NCBI GenBank assembly: GCA_019425655.1
Contig: NQWY01003610.1
Span: forward strand, 1-31,166
Direction: 5' to 3'
Origin: Rhizophagus prolifer
Lineage: Eukaryota; Glomeromycota; Glomeromycetes; Glomerales; Glomeraceae
Length of the DNA: 31,166 nucleotides
Positions within the stretch are counted from its first letter, which is position 1. Each line of letters starts with the position of its first letter. This document shows, piece after piece, positions 14,138-25,557 of the stretch. Below the pieces are notes generated by a model. That model had not been told where the DNA came from. It was given only the letters and a program-made list of their open reading frames with translations, and made no database searches. The position numbers and the translations under genes are program-made.

Positions 14138-14683
14138 ATAATTGAGTTTCCCGCACTAAAAAAATAAGACGTTTTGATGGTGAGATCTGATCCGGATCTT
14201 CCCTAGACCTCGTGTCAGATAGTGTCTAGATGTAGATAAGTTACTTAAGGCCAATTTCAGATTGTTTTTAAACTGTAAGAAAGCAATTCATTCAAAGCAT
14301 AAAATAACATTTGGCTAATATGTAGTTCTAGACTACACATGAAAAAGAAGGGTTACTGATAGAATTTTCCAAAATATTTCTTGTCAAAAGAGTCTGCTTT
14401 AACACTTCCTTTTTCAGACTACTCGGTTCGTATTCAATATAGAAATTCATCATGTATCGATAGATGAGTTATTTTTTGTAAAGCTTTTACAGTATAAATT
14501 TATACATAAAAACTATACATGTAAAACAGAACGTAACACTATGAATTTGTATTATTGATTTTTTTTAGATTACAGTAGGATTTGTAATACATATTTATCA
14601 ATTTTAATTTTAATCTACAAATTAGCGTAATAATTAATACTTTTCTTTTGTCATTATGCGATTAGAAAATTTTAAAATATGTA

Positions 14684-17104
14684 TTATTCGTCAGCGATCT
14701 CCAAATTGGGAGACTTTGGTAGTCTCCCTTGGGATTCATCAGGGTCGTCAAGTTCGATGGCCTTACGCTTCCTTTCGGAAGATGACGAGAGAACTTCAGT
14801 AGACAGACCATCCACATCATCTTCAGGTTCGTCCTTAAGCTTGACCTGATCGGCAGACTCAACAGATTGTTTTTCTTTAACTGGACTAGTTGCATCATTC
14901 TCAGAGACCTCTTCAGAACGCGATTTTTTTGTCGGAGATTGATCATCGGTTACAACATCATCAGGTCCGTCCTGTTTTCTTTTTTGGCCACCAGATTCGG
15001 TAGATTGTTTTTCTCGTTTGGTTTGCGCAACAACAGCATCATCGTCAGGCTTGTCTTGTGACTCGGACATTCTTTTTTTACCGCCAGTATGTTGTTTTTC
15101 CCTTCGGCCGTTTCCTCGACCTCTCGCTGTCCCACGGCTTCGACCTTTACCTCGAACGTTTGTATTTGTATTATTTCTGCTACTCTCTTCTGGATTAATG
15201 CCAAATTCGGCTTTGAGTGCATTACTTTGTTTTGATTTTTCTAAGATTTCATTCTTTTTCTTCTGATAATAGTCTTTCTCCTCATTGCCTAGAATTTTCG
15301 AATTACATTAGCAACCAATTAAATAAGATTTAAAATATTGCCAGACGATCTTAACCTTTAAGAATTCTAAGTTTAGGTTTAATGCCATCAAATTCCAGTT
15401 TTTCAAACGGAGTAGACTCGAGAGCAATCGGTTGTTCAAATTCGACAACTCCGGACGAATTTTTGGGGTCGTAATGTACGTATTTAACATCTCCAAAGTG
15501 ATTTTGCATTTGTGTCTACCATGATTGTAAAGAAACATAATATATAATAAATACAATTATGTTAGTTTTAATAAAGTGAAATAGTGAGATTTATTCATAT
15601 ATACCCGAATGGTCAAATAAGTTGATTTTGGACCTGCGTCTTCAAAATGTAACAAACAACCGGGAACCCATCTCTTATTAGGCCGCTTCTCCTTCTTGGT
15701 TATTTGTTGTTTTTGTAAACGCATTGTATTAGGGTCAAGTCCCTTCTCAATGCATTTCATCTCGCAATAATCAAATCTATTGTTTAAACAATACATTAAA
15801 TTGATGTAAAAAGTATATTACATAAAGTATATCTCAATTAGAAAATAATTACTTCATCATCATTGTAAGCTTTACGTTCTTATATGATATATCCATCTCC
15901 GATACTTTCTTGGCTTCTTCATGTGTTGCAAATTGGATAAAGAAGGAATCCTTAAAATAATGGGAAATTATGCTGTTTAATAAGTCGAATGATTGATTAT
16001 TTATCAAAGAAAGGTAAACAAGCCACCTTATAAGTGTTATCATCATCTCTCCTCGCAAAGGCCTTTTCAACTTTGCCATATTGTGAAAAGTATGACGCGA
16101 CTTCTTTTTCGTAATTAGTATCAATTTCATCTTTATTAAACCCTTTCTACATAAACAAACGTATTAAATATATTTAATTGGATATAAAAAATACCAAAAA
16201 GTAGATGTAATTTATATCGTAAACTTACCACGTAAATTGACCTCCAAATTGGAGAATCTTTGATATGTTGAGGGATGTCAATCATGACGAGAGTCTTTCG
16301 TCTGACGTTTTCTCCTTGTTCATCGACCTCAAGCAAATTTGGGGATTTTCGCAATGCCTCAATAATCAAGTCAAAATCTTTATAAACTTGCATTTTCTTG
16401 AATCTGCAAATCATTTTCAAAGGAACCCCTGTTACAAAGGTAATAGCAAAAAGATGAATTGATTGTTTAATGAAAAAATAACTTCTAATTCTTTATTAAA
16501 ACTTACATCCTTGAGGGTTTTTCGATCTTACTTCATTCAAAAATTTATCGTTTGGCAAATTCTTGTCACCAAAATAATATTCAACTTGAGTCAATATTTT
16601 TTTCTTCAACTCCTCAATTTGTTCTGGAGTACGTGAGACTTGTGTGCTTTCATCCAAAGTTGATGACGAAATATCTATGATATTTCATTTAGCATATTAG
16701 CAATTCAAGTTTATGATGACGTATAAGGCATACTTTGTCACGTGAAATTAGAATGTTCTCTTCACGAGACGAATATAACGCGATTTTCATGTTGTCTTCA
16801 TAGGCATATAATGTATTTTACTATTGACAATATACTTTAAAGATTTACCTGCGTCATTTGTCGAACCATTAGCATTACTTTTTCCTGGATCAGTTGCCAT
16901 TTCTGTAGTATTTTCGGGGGCCGCGGCATCTGCAAACAACGAAGAACAAAAGATAAGACATACAATTAATTACAGTTCTTGACGAGATTCTTTCGTTACT
17001 TTCGCTTAATTGTGTATATATTAACCTAATAATGCACAGCTCTCTGAATTATCGGATGTTTGAGTTTGTTCAGGAATGTGTTTTCTTTCCTGTGTGGAAG
17101 CCAT
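14684..17104 (-). CDS. LHP1: La protein (RNA-binding chaperone of Pol III transcripts)
   Basis: La binds the 3' oligo-U tails of new RNA polymerase III transcripts in the nucleus and helps tRNA maturation. Exons are 17104-17026, 16929-16849, 16674-16507, 16428-16229, 16146-16027, 15950-15853, 15776-15605, 15515-15356 and 15288-14684, giving 560 aa. A low-complexity N terminus leads to the La motif (about residues 65-150: ILTQVEYYFGDKNLPNDKFL, then DLIIEALRKSPNLLEV). RRM1 follows (IYVKGF to FFIQFATHEEAKK). A second, xRRM-like domain is seen in VPGCLLHFEDAG and GVVEFE. An RGG-like patch (RGKGRSRGTARGRGNGRR) leads to an acidic/basic tail. The tail holds two related blocks (REKQSTESGGQKRKQ and KEKQSVESADQVKLK), probably an internal duplication. 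The protein is longer than yeast Lhp1 (275 aa) and human La (408 aa) because of the tail. Confidence 0.92.
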
Positions 17105-17275
17105 AGTTATTGCAACTGCGAGTGATAGTTAATAGGAAAGCATCCTTTTATATAAAATTTTGATCCATCTATATGCAATCACTTTGCATAATAGGTTTTA
17201 CTACGCCAGTCCATGCACAATTGACCAATGATATAATAGTACATATTGTTTATCTTTGATATTAAAAAAAAAAAA
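17105..17275. promoter_or_regulatory. Shared promoter region La / ALKBH7
   Basis: These 171 bp separate divergent ATGs. An A-run directly precedes the ALKBH7 start. No specific factor site is recognised; bidirectional use is inferred from spacing. Confidence 0.45.
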
Positions 17276-18216
17276 ATGAAAAGTATCCTAAATCATTTTC
17301 GTTCAACTTTTTTTATTAATCGAAATAATACATTTTCACTTAATTCTCGTTATAATTCTTCATTATCGAGTTCATTACAATATTTCGATTTAAGCCACAT
17401 CCACCCAATTCCCCCTAGCTTAACGCCTAAATTCTGTATATCGGATTTTATTCTTTTTCCAAATCATTTTACACTACAAGAACAAGCATTTTTAACTACT
17501 CGTTCTTTAGAAAAACTAAAAAGGGTTTTTGGTAAAAAGACAATATATCAACCTTCGCATTTTGATCATATCATACACAATTATAGAGAATGTCAAGTAA
17601 CTAATTGGACTAATGGTGATAATGAAATTGAACGAGAGACCAATAATTTATTAGATAATAAGGTTTACAAATTATTACCCAAAATTAAATGGCTCCCTAT
17701 ACATATTCTGGAGTTGGCCGAATCTATTGGTGGAATTAAACCCCACGTTGATAATATTGAGGTAATTTACTTATTATTGCCAAAAATTTTTTTTTTAACG
17801 TAAAAAAAATATTAATTGTTACCGTAAAATTTTAAAGTATTCTGGTAACATTGTAATCGGAATTTGTTTAATTTCTCCTACTGTAATGATACTTAAACAT
17901 ATAAATAATCCCGAATATAAATTTTCTGTTTTATTAGAACCTGGGTGTCTTTACATTCAAAGGTAATATGATTTATAACTTTAAATAATTGTTACAATTT
18001 CTAAGTATTAATGTATATTATAGAGATACAATTAGATACAATTTCACTCATGAAATTCCTATCGATCCTGAACAACATAAGTTTAAAAATAAGTTTATAC
18101 CAAAGGGACATAGAGTTTCTATAATGTTTAGGGTATGTGTAAATAACTTGTATTCAAAATATGTAAATTTTCCTAATATTTATCTTTCATTTTTATGTAA
18201 TTAGAATGTCAAATAA
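17276..18216 (+). CDS. ALKBH7: ALKBH7-like mitochondrial Fe(II)/2-oxoglutarate dioxygenase
   Basis: AlkB-family protein. In mammals ALKBH7 acts in the mitochondrial matrix and is linked to fat metabolism, programmed necrosis and mitochondrial RNA demethylation. Exons are 17276-17761, 17838-17962, 18024-18132 and a 12-nt last exon 18205-18216, giving 243 aa. If the last intron is retained, translation runs on to the stop at 18204. The N terminus (MKSILNHFRSTFFINRNN) is basic and Ser/Asn-rich, like a mitochondrial presequence. Family landmarks are HFDHIIHNYRE, the iron-binding H-x-D in GGIKPHVDNIE, the core strands GICLISPTVM and LLEPGCLYIQR, the distal iron ligand in NFTHEIP, and the 2-oxoglutarate-binding Arg region IPKGHRVSIMFR. 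Catalytic residues look intact. I do not know whether a fungal substrate has been defined. Confidence 0.87.
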
Positions 18217-18483
18217 TAATTTGATAAGAATGCTAAATAATAAATAAATTTTTTAATTTATATCTTTTAGAATAGTGTTAAATGTTAATATAATCCCTTT
18301 CTCATTTTAATGTACTACTAAACTTATTTATACCTTTCTATAAAGGAATAAAAGTACAAAAAAATCTCAATGGCAGATATAAAAAAGCTAGTATAAACAC
18401 ACATTTGTCCTTATTTACAAATAGAGTTGGGTAGGGAGAAGTTAAATAAGAAAGTCATAAATGTTCAATTTGTTGCGAGGCAA
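18217..18483. other. Convergent 3' intergenic gap ALKBH7 / SNF1
   Basis: These 267 bp of AT-rich sequence lie between converging stop codons. No ORF, RNA gene or repeat is recognisable. Confidence 0.5.
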
Positions 18484-21005
<2,522 letters not shown>

Positions 21006-21223
21006 AAAGAAAACTAATTACTACTACAATTATTTTGCGCGAAGTTATCAAACGCCCGACTTTAATAATATTGCCTTATTTGTTTACGATTACAATTAAC
21101 ATGTGATAACTAGATTTTTCATGTAAGAATCTAGTTACTAATCTAGTATAATTCCTACCAGTTTATTTGCTAATAAGGTAAAGGTCTGATTTATGTTCTC
21201 ATTTGACGATTTTTTTTTTCGAA
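21006..21223. promoter_or_regulatory. Shared promoter region SNF1 / HPM1
   Basis: These 218 bp separate divergent ATGs. The repeats AGATTTTTCATGTAAGAATCTAG-like around 21110-21150 are short and AT-rich. No factor site is recognised; shared promoter use is inferred. Confidence 0.4.
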
Positions 21224-22688
21224 ATGTCTTTTCGGTTCAATTTTTCGGTACTTAACTTTGTTGTTCGGTTTTAATTTTATATAGGCTCTTGCCTATATCA
21301 TTTAATGACTTATTCCGCTGAATTATCAGTCAGAAGAACTTGAGCCTACAGAAAATGAATCGACTCAGATCCCTGTTGATAAGTGTGATAGTTTGAACAG
21401 TCTCTTTCGGTCCGACGAACAGCAACAGCCATTCATTCCTCCAAGTGAATTAGTTCTTAACAATTTGGTAAATAAGTGAATTAAGAATTTTTATCCAACA
21501 TTTCTTCTAAAAAATTCTTTTCCTCTTGTAGAATGATATACTTCCATCAACTTTGATAGCTGAACGCGTTATCTTTTCTGCCTGTGAGCAATCTGTCCTT
21601 TATAAACGGCACCTTTCTGATGTTAGGTTTCAATTAGCACAAGAGGATAATTTGCTGGAAACAAATTACAATGAGAGTACAAGAATTTTGGAATTGACAG
21701 CAGATAGTGATATAGTTCAAGGAGTCTATGAAGGTATTCTACTATCCAAAATTATTTGAACGAATTTATTATTTGAATTTATCGAAGGCTTTTTAATTAG
21801 GTGGATTAAAAACTTGGGAATGTGCACATGATCTTGTTGAATTTCTTTCAAAGAATATTGATAACTTGGATTTTGAAGGAAAGAAAATCTTAGAGGTTGA
21901 TTTATTATATTACATTTTAAATTTTAAAGAAATATATAGTGTCACTAACCTATTTGATAATCAAAAGCTAGGTTGTGGATCTTCACTTCCAGGCATATAT
22001 TTACTTGCTACTAAAAATCCATTTAGAATTGATTTTCAGGATTATAATGAACAAGTTTTAAAATTGGTTACAATTCCAAACATATTGCTCAACACCTTAT
22101 TATGTCCAAAGACAGATGATTTTTTTAATGATACCGCAGAGATAGATGTTCCGGAGTATCCTAATTTGTTAGATCAAGTAAAAAAAAGTAGATTTTTCAT
22201 AGGAGACTGGAGCGGATTAACAGTAAGCATTTATAAAGAAAGAAATTTTTTCTTTATTTTTAACATGATGATAAAAATGGTATGTTTCTTCATTTAGGAC
22301 ATTATGAATTTGAACTCCGAACAAGAAAAGTACGATCTGATTCTAAGTTCAGAGACAATATATAATACAGACTCACTACCAAAACTATATAGTGTTATCA
22401 AATACTCTTTAAAGCGACCAAGCGGTATAGCGTATCCTTTTTGTAGCTTTCTTTTATTGTTCACCCTTATTTTACATAATTTTTCTTAATAGATAAATAA
22501 TTAGATTAATCGCAGCAAAATCAATATATTTTGGCGTTGGTGGTGGTATATTGCCATTTCGTCAATTAATTGAACAAGACAAAGTATTCGGAATCAAAAT
22601 TTTTCATAATGCAGAAGTACATATAAAAAGAGAGATCTTAATGCTGACTTTTTTGGATACCTTTACTAATAAACAAAATATTATTTGA
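21224..22688 (+). CDS. HPM1: HPM1/METTL18-type protein-histidine methyltransferase
   Basis: Seven-beta-strand SAM-dependent methyltransferase; yeast Hpm1 and human METTL18 methylate a histidine of ribosomal protein uL3 (Rpl3). Exons are 21224-21247, 21330-21467, 21532-21733, 21801-21895, 21968-22222, 22298-22431 and 22505-22688, giving 343 aa. The start MSFRFNF matches the family's short N-terminal signature. Motif I, ILELGCGSSLPG, is split by an intron. FQDYNEQVL is the acidic SAM-binding region, followed by FFIGDWSGL, the diagnostic YDLILSSETIYN and late motif SIYFGVGGGILPF. The DxxY-like SETIYN motif and all SAM motifs are intact. The gene converges with RPL18, whose product belongs to the same ribosomal subunit as the methylated protein; no functional link follows from that alone. 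Confidence 0.92.
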
Positions 22689-23004
22689 ACAAAACATTAT
22701 TATTTGGTTAAAGTGTTCTGAATTAAGACTAATTCGAATATCTCAGAAGTCTGGTATCCTCTTTTACTGATTAACCTATATTCCAAATTATCACCAAACA
22801 CAATTTGATTTATCGTATACAAAGAATTTTAAGATAAAATGTATAATCATAAAAGTTTACCAATAAGAATAGCAATATAATAAAGGTTGATTTAATAAAT
22901 GGTTGGAAAATATCATATTTATTTTTTAAATTTGAATAAGTCAACTAAATTAACATTTTTTTTTAATAATTATAACTCAACAGTTAATTGATTCGGTTTT
23001 TAAT
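22689..23004. other. Convergent 3' intergenic gap HPM1 / RPL18
   Basis: These 316 bp of very AT-rich sequence lie between converging stops. Several AATAAA/TTTATT strings occur, expected by composition. No ORF, RNA gene or clear repeat is seen. Confidence 0.5.
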
Positions 23005-24021
23005 TTACACCTTGAAACCACGAGAAGCTCTACGACCACGAGCCTTCTCAAATTTTCTTCCCTTAGATCCGACATAAGGTCTTGATAAAATAAAATATTT
23101 AATTAATATTATATACTTAGTTCATATTAAATTAGAGAAATTTCCTTAAAATAGTAGCTTACTTGGCGTGTTTATGTGGACCCATACCAAAATGTTTAAC
23201 AGCTTCTCTGGAATTCTTTGGGCCTCTAAGTAAGACTGTATTAGAGCCAGTCGGAGCACGAAGAGCTAATTGATCAAGAGTTAAAACTTCGCCACCAGCT
23301 TTTAAAATTCTAGCTCTAGCGGTTTTTGTAAAACGGAGTGCTGCAACTGAAAGTTTTGGGACCTCTAATACTCTATTATCATCTGTGACTGTGCCAACAA
23401 TTACAGCTGTTTTACCAGGTTTATTAGAAAGATTACGAATGATACGGGAAATAGACATTGGTGGCCTATTAATTCGTGACATAAAAAGCCTTTTCAAAAT
23501 AACTTTATTAAACTTAGAATCTGTTCTTCGAGCTAGAAACCGGTATACCTAATCGGATAATTAAAAAATTAAAGTTTTCACATTTGAATTTCATTTCTTC
23601 CGAACAAAATCGATGCATACCTTCACCAACAATCGAAGGTAGACATCTTCACTCTTTGGCGCAGTCCGATTCCTGTGTCTCACGTGATGTTTTTTTATGT
23701 CAATACCCTAAACAAACGCAATTAAATTCTTGTAAATGTCTTAAGCAAGAAATATTTTCGAATTTATTTTTTGTCCTATTTTCATGTTAAAGTAATATTT
23801 CATTGACTCTACGGATAATTATTAAGGATCATTAATTTGATAACACGGAAAGTTACGCTTATTTTTTCAGATCGCGAATTACAAGAAAAGTTCCAAAAAA
23901 AAATTCATCCATCTAATTATCGAATACAGCGAAGAATCTTACTTTTTCATCAAATTTAAGATGATAATTAAATTATTGTCATAAAAAACCTACGGTATTA
24001 AAAACATTAAAAACCTACCAT
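23005..24021 (-). CDS. RPL18: 60S ribosomal protein L18 (eL18)
   Basis: Structural protein of the cytosolic large ribosomal subunit. Exons are 24021-24019 (only the ATG), 23707-23621, 23548-23163 and 23080-23005, giving 183 aa (yeast 186, human 188). The start reads [20 protein letters not shown]. Then come [61 protein letters not shown] and the end [12 protein letters not shown] first exon of just the start codon followed by a long first intron (311 nt) is typical of ribosomal-protein genes and often carries regulatory sequence or snoRNAs. The start is chosen because ATG at 24021 directly precedes a GTAGGT donor and splices in frame to GIDI. Head-to-head with PRE4 (238 bp). Confidence 0.96.
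23862..23957 (-). ncRNA. Weak C/D-box snoRNA candidate in RPL18 intron 1
   Basis: On the intron's sense strand a TGATGA (23952-23947, box C-like, U before it instead of a purine) is followed by CTGT (23929-23926, D'-like), TGGATGA (23911-23905, C'-like) and CTGA (23870-23867, box D). The order and the 86-nt span fit a C/D snoRNA. The closing stem is poor (CTTA with TAAG, offset from the boxes). I could not match either guide stretch to rRNA from memory. Chance occurrence is quite possible. Confidence 0.2.
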
Positions 24022-24259
24022 TTCGATTGGTCGATTGAATCCCTGGTGAAAAGAAGGGAGAAATAATTTTGTTTGTTATTTTTCCTTTATGCCTTCGAGA
24101 AAAAAATTCAGGGTAACACGGATCATGACCACATGATATCATAGATTCTAATTCCTGATTCGTTAATATCGATTAACATGTCAGATCAGGACAACTCTAA
24201 CGTAATCATTAATTATGTGATAACGACAACAATTTTTTCAAATCTGTTGTCCGTTAACC
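24022..24259. promoter_or_regulatory. Shared promoter region RPL18 / PRE4
   Basis: These 238 bp lie between the divergent ATGs of a ribosomal-protein and a proteasome gene. The yeast proteasome element GGTGGCAAA is not present. Shared regulation of the two housekeeping genes is inferred from spacing. Confidence 0.45.
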
Positions 24260-25388
24260 ATGAACCACTTTCCGTTAAATTTTAATATACCCGATCATGA
24301 AAACTATCCACACGAAAAGCCGAAAAATGATATTTTTGCCGACGCCATTACGAGAACTCAGTGAGTTTTTTTTTTCTTCTTTATGAAGCATCGTGATAAC
24401 TAATTTTTTTTTTTTTTTACTATTAGACAACCAATTGTGACTGGTACTTCGGTGCTTGCATTGAAGTATAAGGACGGTGTATTGTTAGCTGCAGATACAT
24501 TAGGTGTGATATTATGGCCATTCGTTATGATTAATTCTTTTAACTCGAGTTTTATTAACTTTTTTTGCGAATTTTTCAATTTAAAGCATCATATGGTTCA
24601 CTTGCTCGGTTTACGAGTGTTCCACGTCTTTATCCCGTAGGTGATTTTACGGTACTCGCTGCTTCAGGAGATATTTCCGATTTTCAATATGTCCAACATC
24701 TTTTAGATACTGTGATGTATGTTAATTTTGGAAATGTTATTTTTTCATGCGGAAAAATTTCGAGACGAATTCTTATATAAAATTTTATAGGGTAGGAGAG
24801 TATTATACAAATGACGGTCATGTCCTTAGAACGCAAAATATTTATGAGTATTTAAGTCGTGTGATGTATGGTAGACGATCTCGTTTTAATCCTTTATGGA
24901 ATGCCTATATTGTTGGGGGTTATAACGATGGAGAAAAGTAAGTAGCTCTTACATATTTTATTTTGTTCTTTTTTTTTGATAAAAAATATTAAAAAAAATA
25001 ATTTTAATTTTAGGTTTCTTGGATATGTTGACCTCCTTGGAACGACTTATCAATCTTCAACAATTGCTACTGGTTTTGGAGGTTATTTAGCTCAACCAAT
25101 TTTGCGTAAAGCTGTCGAAGGCAGAGAGGATACACTTACAGAAACTGAAGCCATTGAAATTTTGAACTCCTGTATGAAAGTTTTATATTACAGAGATGCA
25201 AGAAGTTTTAATAAGGTGTGTAAAATATTTTATATTATATGTATCTTCTTTATAAAGGCTATAATAATTTTTAAATGTAATAGTTTCAACGCGCTAAAAT
25301 TACCGCTGAGGGTGTAGAGATAACCGGACCTTATAAAGCCGAGACACAATGGGACTTTGCTGATGGGATCAGAGGATATGGCCCTTAG
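24260..25388 (+). CDS. PRE4: 20S proteasome subunit beta type-4 (beta-7, Pre4/PSMB4)
   Basis: Non-catalytic beta-ring subunit of the 20S proteasome core. Exons are 24260-24360, 24427-24503, 24587-24716, 24791-24937, 25014-25215 and 25284-25388, giving 253 aa. A propeptide of about 34 residues (MNHFPLNFNIPDHENYPHEK and on) precedes TQQPIVTGTSVLALKY. The same TQQPIVTGTSV signature marks the processed N terminus of yeast Pre4. Further family landmarks are LASYGSLARF, GDISDFQYVQHLLD, RRSRFNPLWNAYIVGGYNDG, FLGYVDLLG and MKVLYYRDARSFNKFQ. As in the family, this subunit is not expected to be catalytic. The C-terminal tail after TQWDFADGI, which in Pre4 inserts between beta subunits, is short here. 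All introns are 60-80 nt. Confidence 0.95.
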
Positions 25389-25557
25389 ACGGATTAAACA
25401 TTTGGCAAAACGTTATATGTGCCGATTTATTGATTATTTAGTTATGTTAAAACATTTTTACTTTTAAGAAATATGTATTCTGTGATCAGCTAGATTAATT
25501 AATTACTGAATAAAGCCAAAATACGGATTTTATTTAAAATTATTAAATTAAACATAA
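25389..25557. other. Convergent 3' intergenic gap PRE4 / CEP120
   Basis: These 169 bp lie between converging stop codons. AATAAA-like strings occur on both strands; nothing else is recognised. Confidence 0.45.

Larger units (their letters stand above)
13937..14683. other. Intergenic: aconitase promoter and La 3' flank
   Basis: These 747 bp form the longest gene-free stretch. The part near aconitase (about 14040-14140) carries TTACGTCA, CACGTG, a telomere-like CCCTAA tract and TGACGTGA. A palindrome GATCCGGATC lies near 14190. The part from about 14250 to 14683 is AT-rich 3' flank of La with nothing recognisable. Confidence 0.6.

Noticed and set aside
14662-15266. Several overlapping ORFs in three frames over the La tail
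   Set aside because: They are shadows of the charged, low-complexity La C-terminal exon; only the frame ending at 14684 continues from the conserved domains.
16677-16848. snoRNA in the 172-nt La intron
   Set aside because: Box C-like strings occur on both strands, but no CTGA box D follows; CACGTG there is noted but isolated.
24020-24060. tRNA B-box-like string (GGTCGATTGAATCCC)
   Set aside because: It departs from the GGTTCGANTCC consensus, and no A box, acceptor stem or cloverleaf could be drawn around it.
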